Source: Isoetes taiwanensis | Taxonomy: Eukaryota > Streptophyta > Lycopodiopsida > Isoetales > Isoetaceae | DNA: 64,000 nt | Assembly (NCBI GenBank): GCA_021234155.1 | Contig: JAJEKV010000040.1 | Coordinates: forward strand, 6,680,511 to 6,744,510 | Direction of reading: 5' to 3' | Part shown: positions 34,060-46,010 of the stretch, one piece after another | Numbering within the stretch: the stretch's first letter is position 1 | How the letters are laid out: each line of letters begins with the position of its first letter | The notes under the pieces: model-generated | Told to the model about the DNA's origin: nothing | Database searches by the model: none | Seen by the model: the letters and a program-made list of their open reading frames with translations, nothing else | Translations under genes and position numbers: made by a program

Positions 34060-36480
34060 AATGTCACTAGATGGAACAAATCAGTGGGCATTAGCAGGTG
34101 TAAATCCAAGAACAAATAATGACATAGATCGGAAAGCTATGAAGGATATGGTTGCTCGCTTTGGTTAGATAACCCAAAAGTTTTCACCAAAAATTAGAGA
34201 TGTCATGAAGAAGAGGACACAACCAATTCAATATATTGACATTACACATGTACGAATCGTAATTTAGTCAGAATTGCATCTTGTTTTTCTAATAAAGATG
34301 TTTTTTTATTTTGTAACACCGATGTAAAGTTTGTAGATTTCTTTACTTTTTGGCGTAATAAAGATGTCTTTTATTTTGTAACACCGATGTAAAGTTTGTA
34401 AATGCATTTCTTTACTTTTGAATGTAATGTAGATGCAAATACCCTAGTTGTTCTACATGGAAATGTCAAATTATTTCATGGCAACATCGCATTATGTATA
34501 TTTGTTTACATGTATATTCGATGTATATTTATTTACATGTATATTCTCGATGTATTGTAGATGTAGGCGCGAACTAAGAAGAAATTAGTGGAGATGTATT
34601 AATTGTCAAAAAATTATGTGACTTCATAGTAAATGAAATAAAATTCATGTCGAATGTACATGTATGTGTGGGAGTTTAGGGTCTTGAATATGTAAAAGAT
34701 TTGTATGTAATGTAATGTAATGAGGTGACTAATTTTATTTCAATCGTAATTTTACAGTCAATTATTCCAGAATTTTGTGGATCAAGATCCGTGAGGTTCG
34801 GATTGGGCTTAGGCAATTTGAATACTTAAAACCTTCTTGCATTAGAAAGCTAAAGGAAAGAAACACATGTTGTTAGTGCTGAAACATGAGCAATCGATCT
34901 GCAAAGTGGCATTTAATTTGATGAGGTCAAGACTCCATGAAAATTGTTCATGCAATTGTGGTGTGTGCGATCCTTCATGTTGGAATATGTCAAGCCAAGG
35001 ACAAGACATTTGATAATGTTAGCACATTTTGGAGGGCTATGGTATGTGACAGAGCAAAGGGCAACGAAAAAGTGGCATAAGCTACAATGTATCAAATCGA
35101 TTGTGGAAATTGTGGGAAACAATTAATTGAGTTGTGTCCAAGAGAATACAAGGAGCATTGATCAAACGCTTGGATTGGCAAGTCTATGGTTACGCGAATG
35201 AGCCCCTCGAAGAAAGGAACTTCAATGGCGACTAAAGCTAATTGACAAGAAAGGCGCCCAAGAATATGTTGGATAACATGTTTGATCATATGTCGGCAAA
35301 GTTTGTATATCATAACTTTGTGGCACATTGGCAGAAAGCAAACAATTCAAGGAATCCATGAAGAGTCTTCGGATGATACCGTATTATCAGTTGTTGATTT
35401 CCTCGGAGAATTATACTTTGAAGCCATTCAACGAGATTCAAGCACAACATTGGTACAATGAACAAATCAGCATATTGGTCCACATCACGATGTTCAAGGT
35501 ACAGGCAAAATGAGGAAATGTGTGCACTTTTTATTTCAGATGACAAAACACATGATACTCACTTTGTACAAAAGCATTCAAGATGCACCCCTCAATTGGC
35601 TGAAAGAAAATGGTGCTGGTCATATGAAATACCACTTAATTTGGTCCGACGGGTGTGCAGCCCAATTCAAGTCGAGAAGAGCTTTCTATCATGTAACTAG
35701 GGTATCATCAAGAGCATAAGATCGAATGCACCGAATTTCTTTTGGCTCGACATGGGAAGGGCACACATGACGGAGAAGGAGCCATAGCCAAACTATGGCT
35801 CGAGGCGCAACAAAGAAAAAAGGATGGGAAAGTGATAAAAAAATGCGAAACCGTGATGTGAGGTTCTTTGAAGAGAAAATTTCTCGATGTGGAAAGGGTA
35901 TTTTGAAGGTGTCCGACATTGACCGCTCCCAAAGATTTGATGTGCTCCCAAAGAAAGGGGTGCAATCTATCCATAGATCCAAATGATCCAACAAAGTTAA
36001 TGTGTAGATCTCTTTCATGTTTTTGTAAGGCATGCATCAATTTTGATTGGCCCGCTTGTGAGAATGCCGATCATTGTGGCGGGAGTTGAGAAAACTAGAG
36101 CCTACAAACAGTGGGACAATATTGAAGAAGATGGGTAATGAGGCGCAGGACTTGTGGGCAAAATGACGGGACAATGTGGATGAGACAAAGGCAGTTTGAG
36201 ATTATTTTGCATCATTCACATCCCCGCATAATTATGAAAGGGTCCCTTATTATCTCATCCAAAGGTACGTATGAAACATGCCCCTCAAGAAGACACCAAG
36301 CGATGACTATGGAAATGAATTTTATTGTGGTAATGAAGTTATAGTCGGTAACTACTTTGAATTGATTCCTGGTTGCCATCAAAAGTACAAGCTTATTCAA
36401 GGAAAGAAAGTTCTTGTCCATCCCGAGTCAAGAATTGGGGTGAGATTTCCATTGAGCTACCAAACATAAGATTAAAGGTA
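34060..36480 (+). pseudogene. Broken gene with WSDGC / HGKG-HDG-GA motifs, family unassigned
   Basis: Protein-like blocks in several frames lie in a consistent order: QWALAGVNPRTNNDIDRKAM (34082), SDDKTHDTHFVQKHS (35539), NWLKENGAGHMKYHLIWSDG followed by CAAQFKSRRAFYHV (35595-35694), and CTEFLLARHGKGTHDGEGAI (35728-35790). Later come KKTPSDDYGNEFYCGNEVIV (36290) and KKVLVHPESRIGVRF (36406-36450). A WSDGC(A)xQFK block followed by HGKGxHDGxGA is a combination I associate with repeated uncharacterised, probably transposon-encoded proteins in plant and animal genomes. The acidic residues would suit a DDE-type nuclease, but that is inference. Many stops and frameshifts occur. The gap at 34250-34880 contains no homology and may be intron or insertion. 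Confidence 0.6.
34291..34419. repeat. About 64-bp tandem duplication
   Basis: The word aataaagatgt...attttgtaacaccgatgtaaag...tttactttt occurs at 34291-34350 and again at 34357-34419 with one small insertion. It lies in the homology gap of the WSDGC pseudogene. Confidence 0.9.
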
Positions 36481-37058
36481 CATCTTATGCATATGAACCC
36501 ACTAACTATTGGCATGAAATGTTGCTGGAAATTTGCCGCAGGTTGTAGAATCTCCGTAATAATGCTAACCTCGTTGTTGAAGTAACTTTTCTATGCACTA
36601 AGGCATGGACTTGCAAACCTAATGTAATCGAATGTGAACTAGATTAAAACACAAACATTAATATAATGTTTATATACTTCCAAGATCAAGTATACTTAGT
36701 GTAAGTTCAATTGGTTTCTCGTCTTGCATTGATCTCCCAAGAATCAAAGTTTGCATTTGAATTGGGATATGGATTGTAATCTAGTCGCTCGATCTCCTCC
36801 CGCCATCGAAATCAATCAGCCACCAGGACAAAAAAGGAATTTTTATCCCCGGTCATTCCCTTCTCTCCCTGCTTTTGATATGGCTCGCACTATGCCAATG
36901 ATTTGTTCCTTAACCAATGATTTGTGCCAATGATTTGTTCAACATCCTTTTCTCAAAATCTATCCCATCGCCCTTTTTTTCCTCGACCCAAATTGGCCAA
37001 TGGTTGATGTCGCATATATCCCACAAGCCTAGCTCAAAGGAAAGGGCTATACCAATGT
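36481..37058. other. No gene seen
   Basis: Trailing sequence after the WSDGC pseudogene. Short open frames lack recognisable features. Confidence 0.45.
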
Positions 37059-37334
37059 GGAATATTCCTTTCAATGTAATAAGGAATATTCTTGATAACT
37101 AGGCACTAAGGAATATTCCTTTCAATGCAAAAGGAATATTCCTTCAAGGTAATAGGAATATTCCTTTGTAACTATGGGTGCACTTAAACAAACTAAAGAA
37201 TATTCCTTTGAAGGTAATAAGGAATATTCCCCGATAACTATAGGCGCCAAGGAATATTCCTTTCAATGCAATAAGAATATTCCTTTCAATGGGAATAAGG
37301 AATATTCCTTTCAAGGTAATAAGGAATATTCCTT
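37059..37334. repeat. Palindromic minisatellite (GGAATATTCC)n
   Basis: About eleven copies of aaggaatattcctt or one-base variants are separated by 10-36 bases of related filler (tcaatg, aggtaat, aactatagg). The core GGAATATTCC is its own reverse complement. Filler words recur in two or three types, so the array seems built from a longer degenerate unit. Confidence 0.92.
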
Positions 37335-37892
37335 GTTATCTCTATATTGTTGACTCCACGCTTACCAAACACAATATGCATAGGTACAATATGCCTTAAC
37401 ATAATCCATTCATTTGGCATTTGTTGATTTGGCAATTGTTGATTTAGTAACATGTGAACATTGAATGCATGTGGGATATTTGAGCCCATTACTAAAAAAA
37501 AAGGGTGGACTAGATTATCTTGGACAAGAGGACACGCCGGAACAGAATCAAGATTACAAGCCAACAGCCATAACTTTTCAACATCTAATCTCTATCCACA
37601 CTTATCAATGAAGCAAAACCCTATTTATATATGTGCATCGCTTTTGTGATATACGCATGTGGGATATTGCTAACTTTGTGTTAGGGTTGTGCTAGGGTGT
37701 GAAATCAACCTATGCATGGATACATCCCTTTCCCTCTTCCCTTTTCCTCTTCTAATTCCCCAAAACAAAATCGTATGCATGCAAACATCCCTTTATTCCC
37801 AAAAATTCCGCTCAGAAGCTTCGCTCCGCCCCCATTCCTCCGCCATCTCCTTTCACCTTTCCCCCATCTGGCCCATCTCCTTCACTTCCGCC
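37335..37892. other. Upstream of small ORF; no gene seen
   Basis: Contains a tatatatg run at 37625-37632 that could serve as a TATA element for the ORF at 37893, and a C-rich leader at 37725-37890. Otherwise nothing is recognised. Confidence 0.35.
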
Positions 37893-38168
37893 ATGGCTAA
37901 GTTCAAGACCACACTCCAGCAGAACACTATCCCGCCATTGTGCTCCTCAAGCCTCCCCGGCCAAAGACGGGGTCCTCCTCTTCCTCCCGAGAACTGCGTT
38001 CTTCCTCCGAGAATCCGTGTCTTCCTCCTGGAGGCCACCCTCAAGCATGGCCGTATGGTTCACTCCACCGAGGTGGAGAAGCTCATCATGGATCATCAGT
38101 CACCGCTAAGGGTGATCGAAAGTGGGTGCATGAGGGCTTACCTCGGGACGAGGAGCGACTTCAAATGA
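37893..38168 (+). CDS. Hypothetical small protein, 91 aa
   Basis: The ATG sits in good context (ccgccATGGct), at the end of a C-rich leader, and opens 91 codons beginning MAKFKTTLQQN and ending in basic and acidic residues. The region is markedly more GC-rich than its flanks. The overlapping +2 frame is also open and runs to 38239 with similar quality, so the frame choice is uncertain. No domain, signal peptide or membrane segment is evident. It may be a real small gene, a captured exon or chance. Confidence 0.3.
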   Translation: MAKFKTTLQQNTIPPLCSSSLPGQRRGPPLPPENCVLPPRIRVFLLEATLKHGRMVHSTEVEKLIMDHQSPLRVIESGCMRAYLGTRSDFK

Positions 38169-38260
38169 AGATGTATGCCATGGAGGACCACCTTCATATA
38201 GAGTCAAGATGGCCCCAAGATCAAGCCTTGTTTTTGTAATCCCCCGGTTTCAATTTTTGG

Positions 38261-38362
38261 TAATAGTCCTTGGTGACTATTCTTTGTAAAGCTTTTTAAT
38301 TAAATACGTAATAATAGTCCTTGTGACTCCATTTTTGTAAAGCTTTTTCATTAATGACGTAA
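38261..38362. repeat. 51-bp tandem duplication
   Basis: Two adjacent copies of a unit starting taatagtcctt and containing tttgtaaagcttttt. It lies just 3' of the small ORF and could be a duplicated 3' untranslated segment. Confidence 0.85.
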
Positions 38363-38680
38363 CTCCTTTCTCTACAAATGCTAGACTATTTTTTTTGCTT
38401 TAACTGCTCTCGAAGTTTCCAATCGTTTCTTTAGTTAACCGAACTATTTCTATCCTTTCTCAGATAGATATAAGAAACATGTTTGGTACTTAGTTTGCAA
38501 CTCAAGTTTTTGGTGCAACTCAAGTTAATGACAGTTTTTGTCATTAATTATAAAATGCAAAGTACAATTACTGAAATAGTATACCAAAACAAACATTAAA
38601 GCCAACAAGGAATTTCAAGGTGCAGAATTTATGATCTGCACACTAACAAAATATGGTAACCAGCTGTAGAAGGAATAATT

Positions 38681-39853
38681 TGTTCAAAATTGTGCATTTT
38701 GGGTGAAAACGTGATCAAAGGAGCAATGCCATGTGATCTTACCATGCTAAGTTTTACAAAACGGGTCATATTAGCAATATTAGCATGTGGGGATGTTATT
38801 TGAAGTTATAAACCTTGTAGGGGTTATATTATTTGAATGGTTGAAGAAAGAGATGTTATTAAAATAAAACCAAGGGTGGAGATTTATTAGAATCTAAGGG
38901 CTAAGAACAAAAGCCCCTTGTGAATTGAAAAGGCATTAAGGCAAAAGAGGAGTTACGGTTCCGGGGAGCGAAACGAAGGGAGGAGCGGATCTGGAAGGGC
39001 AGGAATGGATCAGAGAAAGAGGCAGCAGAACATATCCGATCATAAGGCAGGCAGTCGGATGGACCAGATGCATGGGAAGCAGATCGCTGAGAGAGGGCAT
39101 TCCGGATCATTTAGGGCAGCCGACTAGTGCAGATCCATGGAGAGTCACCAGCAGATCTGATAATTTTGTGGCTCTTACGAGATAAGTCTATCCATTATTC
39201 TGTTATGCAAACCTGAACTATGAATATGATTGATATTTATGAGATCATAACTTATTTCTGAGATAAATGCTGTAGAACATTCTATATTCAAGTCTAATAC
39301 GATGAACAGATCCTTATATTATGTGTTAACTATTATTCACACCATATCTAAGTATTAAACCATTACTGCTGCAAGGCTGCATCAGAATTTATTTGTGAAA
39401 TAACACTGGCAGATATTTGGTTTATTCATATTGAATATACTGCAGATAACTCGCTTGTTCCTCGACATTATTCGTATGAATAGCATACTCCTAATACTTA
39501 ATTATTAGTGCCGCATTCCATTACCATGTTAATTGTTGTCACCGGTTTTGAAAATGTTTATTTGCCCTTTGCCTAAGAGGTTAGAAAAAACTGATGTTAT
39601 TCCGCTAGAATGCTAATGCATATGTGTGTATTGATTGACATAGTGTATATCTTATTACCCTGTTTGAAGCGTTCAATCCCTACACTAAATAATCGGTAAT
39701 TTTTGCTACTCAACATAATGACGAATGCATGCAAAGGGAAGCTAGTGCACCCAATATCTTAAGATGTTCCCGGTATACCAATTAGATATTTTATATTGCC
39801 TTTAACCTGTAGGATTTCAATGTCTGTCATCCCATTACACGAAAACCCCTACA
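38681..39853 (+). repeat. 5' LTR of LTR2
   Basis: Starts TGTTCAAAAT and ends ACCCCTACA (TG...CA), 1173 bp. It aligns along its whole length with 47510-48669. Around 38990-39170 it has many CAG/CTG triplets where the 3' copy has CG or CCG. Confidence 0.82.
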
Positions 39854-40557
39854 TGTTTGCGGTTTCTGCCTTAACCAGGCTTAGAGTGAGCGAGATTATC
39901 TCATGCATAAACTTTCATCCGAAAGAACCGGAATGATTAATAATTATTATTTGCTTGTCTGTTGCTTGCATACTTGCTTCTTGAATAAATTATGTTAAAA
40001 AGATTGAAAGAGGGAAAACTTCAATCGGGAATAGTAAATGGGGATTGAAGCGCCATGCTAAAAGAAGAGCGAGAGTGCCATCAAGTATAGATGGGACATG
40101 CCACCCATATAACCGGGTGGATGTATGAATCCATCATTCACTAAAGAGCAAAGGAGAAGCAAGCTCAATTAAGACAAGAGAGATATAATAGACGCCAAGA
40201 ACAAGAGGAGGAAGATCTTCGCTAAAAAACACTATTCCACGACTAGCCATTCCGAAAATCACCAAAAATATGAGCATCAATCAATCATTAAATCAATACA
40301 AGCGCTTATGGCACTTTTTTAGTGGTCGTAGGAGAAGACCCCCGATAGCATGTTAGCCATTTTTTCTTACTTGTGAGTGAGGCAAATCAAGAGAATACAA
40401 ACACAGAGCGATTAAGATGGTTCCTGCACCACGCTGATGGTGGAGCTCAGAGTGGTATCGCCACTCATTGAAAAAATACCACTTATGCTACTTGGAAGGA
40501 ATTGGAAGAAGCATTTAGAAACTTTTAGACCTGTGGTTTATAGATAGACCGACGACG
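39854..40557. other. LTR2 leader
   Basis: Sequence between the 5' LTR and recognisable gag. A standard primer site could not be identified directly after the LTR. The end of the region reads TWKELEEAFRN-like (40489-40523), the usual start of the capsid homology. Confidence 0.5.
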
Positions 40558-40713
40558 AAGTTACAAGATCTCACCATGTTACCAAACGAGTCTATTCAAA
40601 GTTATGTTAATAGATTTCAGACTTGGGTAAGAAACCCAAACCACCAGGATGTTGAATATCAAATTAGATGGTTTACTAAAGGACTTCCTAGCCACATGAG
40701 CTTTTATGTGTAA
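40558..40713 (+). pseudogene. gag capsid fragment of LTR2
   Basis: Open for 51 codons: LQDLTMLPNESIQSYVNRFQ, then WFTKGLPSHMSFYV and a stop at 40711. This is the conserved Ty3 retrotransposon Gag block (L...QxxxESVxxYxxRF and WFxxGL). Further gag pieces follow in other frames. Confidence 0.78.
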
Positions 40714-41109
40714 AATGCGGGGCCCCCGCCCTTAGAAGCAAAATTAAAATTGCATCCCAACTAGAACCGGCAGGATGAATTATATGAGAAACCCACAAAT
40801 GAATGCGTAATATGACAAGCATCCCTAGTTTCTATGCGCCTAATGGGGCAAAGTGTCGGCTACACACCTAATATTCCGCATATACATGTCCATTATGCAT
40901 CCCTCAATTAGTTGATTATAGTAGAATGCCTTACGGAGCAAACTTCTAGAGGGTTGGTGCAGCCGCAATAGTCCAAATCAGCCTCCTATATCCGATCTTC
41001 AGACAACTATTAGGCAACCATTGATGAGGTCTGAAAAGGAGTTGGGTAAGCAATTATCCGCAATTAGAACACCTTGTAATTTAGAGCCCAAGCCCCGTAG
41101 AAAATGTAT

Positions 41110-41160
41110 GGTGTGTTCAATGTCAAGGTTATGGTCATTTTCCAATGAGTGTCCTTTGAA
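41110..41160 (+). pseudogene. Gag CCHC zinc knuckle of LTR2, frameshifted
   Basis: VQCQGYGHFP gives the C-x2-C-x4-H part. The last cysteine (NECP) is one base out of frame. A single lost or changed base explains this, and the site is where a CAG-type codon is expected. Confidence 0.65.
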
Positions 41161-43029
41161 CGCCTAGATATGGTACTATTGTCACAGTAAGTAAACTATA
41201 CCATACCGACCGCGCTTCCAAAGAAGATAGGAGAGAGAGATGATCCAACGAGGACAAATGTGAGACCTCGGCCGCCTCAAAACCATCTATACACACCCTA
41301 GCTATTATATCCAACCCTCACATGGTAGAGTCGGTGGACAAATGTCGCCATTAGTTCCCTTCGGGTTATGCCGCTAATCCATCTAGCACAAGGAGTAGCC
41401 ACTACACCCACAGGGTTCTCGCGTCAACATTCAAGACACAATCAAGGTCCCAACAACTCATTAGATGTTTCCGTGATGCCGAAGAGGGACACACATAGCC
41501 CTCCAACTACTCAAAAGAAGTGGTATTTGAACTCAGGAAAGGTATTTGTAATGGTCTGTGGGGTTACACTTCACAAGATAGGTGTCCACATGTATTGTTT
41601 CACCAAGGATCTATGGAAAAACGGATCTAAGGGGAAAGAAAAAATCCTTGACTCTAATTTATGTGAAACCAATAGAGGAAAACTCATGCCCCATTTGTAT
41701 CGACATGTACTAAATCCTAATAATAATCAAAAGAGCACGTGAGATTTGAAAAGTCCTAATTTTAGGATTAGGTGACACCCAAGACACTCCCAAGGAGACT
41801 TTGTATGACACACCCACATTTGAAGAACTTAAAGGTATTATGGAAGTAAGAAAACCCATCTTCTCTAGATGAGAAAGATCCGAGAGCAAACCTAGAAATC
41901 GTGAAGGAAAGGAAATACAAGCAGGGCCCCTTTAAACTTCCAAGGAGAAGCCTACTTATGATATATTGGTCTGTGGATGTAGGTAATATCGACCTACTAT
42001 CATTTCTTTTACCCACTATTGTCATTATCCCCCTCAGAGAAAGGAAGTGGTTACCAGCCACGACAAAAGGGATCGATCCTAATTTGTATATATCTCTTTG
42101 TTTGATATGAAATTCCCAACTGGTATGTTGTTATAGGGGATTTAGGGCTATCAGGATTGACTGCCATGGACCGAGCAACATTATGCCGTAAGAACTCTTC
42201 TAAGATTAGACTTCACCGCATCTTCTCCGCCTATTTTAGGAGGATGGCTGATCAGACGAGTAAAACCCTTTAGGCACAGATTACCCAAAACCATGATTGC
42301 AAAATCTTATATTCCATGCGGGATTAAGTGTGAAGTTCCGAAAGCTACCACCAACGGCATGTTCTTATCCATTATTAGGTCGAATGGTTGTTGCAGGCCG
42401 TAGCAATAATACCATTGGTACAGTGATTTTGTAGTTATCGGGTGATGGAAATACACAGGGTGGAAATGCGAGGAAATGCCAAAAGTCAAGGTAACAATTT
42501 GAAGTAGAATCTGATTCAAAGGATCATGATAGTGATAGTAGTGACACTTAATATAACGCGATAGTGCATATGTAATGTAGCATCATCTAGTGAGCCACAA
42601 GAGGATATGAATCTTTGAAAGAAGAAGGTGTGTACTGAGTTAATGATGACGCCAAGTTGTAGATCCGAGGATACACCCTAAATTTTATGGGTGTTATGAT
42701 GTTAACCAAGTTGAAGTGGGAGAAGGAATGTGAAGAAGAAGAAGAAGATATTAAACAAAGATAAATATCCTTGATTATTTCACAAAGTGCACAATTCAGA
42801 GATCAAGGTGGGAAAAGAAAGCCCCATGATGAAATGGTCAGATTATGAAACCTTTCACAAATTCTGGGTGCAAATAACCCCGGAAAGGAGGAGAAGCAGC
42901 ACAACAAAGTTAGGGCTATACCGGGATTTGTATGACAATTAGGTCACTTTTATTTTCAAAAATATCGTGACATTTTTATGCGGGTCATGATGATTTGAAG
43001 GGCATTAACCCGCCCCATGTATGCATAAG
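41161..43029. other. LTR2 gag-pol transition, unresolved
   Basis: The protease should lie here. Open stretches at 41368-41742 and 41901-42110 have no clear active-site motif. The sequence is too damaged or too error-laden to assign. Confidence 0.45.
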
Positions 43030-43570
43030 ATTGAGTCATAATGCTAAACCCAGAGTAAAACCTTATAGACTTAACTTGGAAATTTGCCAAAAGCAGCTTA
43101 AGGAGGAGATTGATAAGCCTGCTTAAGGTTGGCTTTACTACCCCGAGATTATAGTGAATGGGTATCACCGCATCGTATGTATATAAGAAAAATTTTGAAA
43201 ATACGTGTATGTGTTGATTATCGAAGTTGAACGATGCGCTACCTCGAAGACCATTTTCCCATTCCCTTCACGCATCTAAGTAAGTTAGATGTCAGAAAGG
43301 GTCAAGAGGTTTATTCATTATGGATGGGATTCCCTCTTTGATATAAACCAAGTAATTGATTAGACCAAGATAGGGAGAAGACAACATTTGTAACTATTGG
43401 GAACTTACGCTTTATCGAGTGATGCCCTTTGGTTTCTATGTGTAACGCCTCGCTACATTCCGGCCAAGTTGATACGCAAGCCTTCAAGTGAGCTTTTGTG
43501 CAACCTTTAAGGGAAGTATTCTAGATGACGGTCGTGTTTGGATCCTTGTGCTATCATTTTGAGTAAGTTG
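43030..43570 (+). pseudogene. Reverse transcriptase remnant of LTR2
   Basis: Ordered blocks: NAKPRVKPYRLNLEICQKQ and EEIDK (43040-43112) for the template-grip region. Then YVYVLIIEV followed by a PFS-type stretch for VCVDYRxLN...FPLP (43200-43275). Then PFGFYV-N-A-x-ATF (about 43425-43462), and ILDD near 43518 for the YLDD active site. Each block is in a different frame. In the N-A-P-A-T-F-Q motif the sequence has cctcgctacattccgg where CCTGCT and TTCCAG codons are expected. Confidence 0.78.
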
Positions 43571-43899
43571 GAGTTGCTTTCGGCCAAGGTAGGGAATTTG
43601 GAATCTCCTTCTTGAACCCGTGAAAATAAAATTTTGTGGGTTACATGGTGTTTCTTTGTTGGTTTGTTTATCGACATGGACTACTGATTGACCCAATAAT
43701 AAAACTTCTAAAATCCTTGATTTGCGCCTCCAACGAAGTGTTATTAAAGAGTTGCAAGCTTTTCTGTAAGTAACGAGGGATATCGAAGGGCTTTATTGAT
43801 CATTATGCACAACGAAGCTTTGGCTAATTTACTACTAAGTCATATGAAAATCAAAGGAATATGATTGAATACGTATGTCAAAAGCATTTGAAGAACTAA

Positions 43900-44170
43900 A
43901 ACTAGCCCCAGTTAAATCATTCATTTTAAAGTCTCCTCGTATTGGTCTAAAGAATTCCATGTGTTGATTGATGCATCAAACTATGCTATAGGCGATTTTG
44001 TGTTGTCGATGAAAAGAACATCGGGATCATCCCATATTCTATGCAAGTAGGCAATTAACTAAAGTCGAAAGCGTAACTACTTACCACCTAACGTGGAGGC
44101 ACTTGGCATATAATGATTTTTTCATCCAAAAAATAAGGCATTATTTAAGCTAAACCGTTGTTATTCATTA
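43900..44170 (+). pseudogene. RNase H remnant of LTR2
   Basis: FHVLIDASNYAIGDFVLS (43956-44010) is the start of the Ty3 RNase H domain with its first catalytic D. EALGI and a broken FRHYL-like stretch follow near 44095-44150. Stops interrupt the rest. Confidence 0.78.
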
Positions 44171-45340
44171 TTCATTCCTTATCTAGTTTTTTCAATCCTT
44201 ATTTCGCCATTGGTTGTCGAATATTCGTGGTTTCATAAGTGAATCATACATTAAATTTTTCGCCACTAAACGCCTTCCTCGCTAATTTTAATGGTCCAAA
44301 AACAATGGCGCATGGTTAGGTTGAGTAAAACCAGCGTACTGTACCCAGCCAGTTACCTGCCATACCTCTTCGCCGCCACCGCCACCCTATAATGGAATCA
44401 ACCAGGCGCGGCTCTTTCTACATGCAAAGTCACTGCCATCGATGCCAACATTACGCGCAAGATTTCGCCAGCAAGATTCAAGTCTGCGATTCTCGCATCA
44501 ATCCCCTCGCTACCCACCCCGCTGTACGCAGAATCAAATCAGAGTCTTAATACCAATCGGCCAGCCACACCGCCGAATCTTCCTCGCCGGATTCAGCGGC
44601 CGCCTCGTGATCATTCGGCAGCCTCTAATACCTTCAACCCGCCCCTCGATTAGCTATTAGCCGGGCGCCTTCACCAACCTCAAGAAGGTCGCCCACCCTG
44701 AACCTTGCCGCCCGGCCTAAGAAGAAAGCTATGTCCATCTTATCCTTCCATTCTTTCCATTCGATACCATGCATAGAAAAGAAAAAATTACATCTAACAC
44801 ACTTTGTAATGCTCCTTGATCAGCAACAAGCAACAAACGCAAATATACACTCTTCAAGAATCTCACGGTTTCAGACATACAATACACCCCAAAGTACCTA
44901 GGCAAAACCATGCATGACATACCTCCCCAAATACCAAACAAACATTAGAACATACTCTCCTTGCTAATGAATTCTGTATTGTTGTTGACTCAACCTTTTG
45001 AGAGCCGGATCATCAAGCCTTGCCGACGGGAAGGATTGCTTGCTGGTTGTTGTTATTGTAGAATCTGCCGGAATTGTTGTAATGAAATGGAAGATACATT
45101 CAAACATACCGATCATTTGTCAAGAATTTCGACCAAAAGAAGATGCATATCCCACTGTTTTGCCGATGAAGTACCTTTTCAGAGAAGCCAAGACCAATGG
45201 TACCTAATCTATTGCATCTTATTTATCTGTGGAAATTTCCGCATCGGTATGAGCGTTAAGTTTTGCAAAAAGACTTATTAATAATCCAACTGTGCCATAT
45301 TAATTTGTTGGGCGGTATCACTATATAAATTGAAATCATG
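44171..45340. other. Foreign-looking segment inside LTR2
   Basis: This sits where RNase H should pass into integrase. The part 44300-44720 is C-rich, has a normal density of CAG/CTG (about 16 by hand count in 420 bp) and contains no retroelement homology. The remainder to 45340 is AT-rich. Short open frames show no recognised protein. It could be a nested insertion or captured host sequence. I found no clear borders. Confidence 0.5.
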
Positions 45341-45359
45341 AGTATTGAGACGATGCATA

Positions 45360-46010
45360 ACGCCACATGAAATTAGGAGTCGTATGGCAATCGTCATGAT
45401 GGACCTAAGTAAGGGCATTTCCAGATACCTACTATTAAAAATTCTTCCGTCGGATTATGGGTGGCCCAAATCGTGCTGGTTAGGGAGTATATTAATATTG
45501 TGATGTATGTCAAAGGTGGGAAAGCCTTCTGGACGTTATGCCTTTATCCACAAACGCCTATTTCGCCTTTGAAAAATGGGGAATCGATTTAGGTGGGACC
45601 AACTGCCATTTGCTATGCATACCGGTAATAAATATATTTGGTTTGTACCGACTATGTTACTCAAGTGGTGGAAGCACTGATTTAGAGAAATAATGTTCAA
45701 TGTATATATTCTGTACCGAAAATATCATGTACCGACCAACGCCTTAACTGGTCACTATAGAGGTGTTTACTTCCAATGACAACTATCAAGCTTTAACCAC
45801 AGATATGGGTGAAACATGTTATCAACTCCATATCATCCACCAAGAAACCACGTGATGACAAATGTCCCATGCAACCATAATTACCAAAATTTGTACGCCA
45901 ACCCACGTATCAGATAAACTCTTTCGATGCATTGCGGGCTCATCGATCGCATAAAAAGTTGCCAAACAAATGCTACACCTTTAAATTAGTATAAGGCAAG
46001 AAGCTATAGT
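45360..46010 (+). pseudogene. Integrase remnant of LTR2
   Basis: The zinc-binding region is suggested by KILPSDYGWPKS (about 45445-45480). The core begins FEKWGIDLXGPTA (about 45574-45610), with the first catalytic D in GID. TDYVTQVVEAL follows (about 45647-45680). A later SDNxxA-x...HxxSxPYHPP-like block (about 45775-45845) holds the second half of the core. Multiple frame changes occur. Confidence 0.78.

Noticed and set aside
37059-37334. CRISPR-like regular repeats
   Set aside because: Spacing is irregular, units are self-palindromic with related fillers, there are no cas genes and the sequence is from a plant.
39854-39875. Primer binding site of LTR2
   Set aside because: The bases after the assigned LTR end do not match a plant tRNA 3' end that I can recognise.
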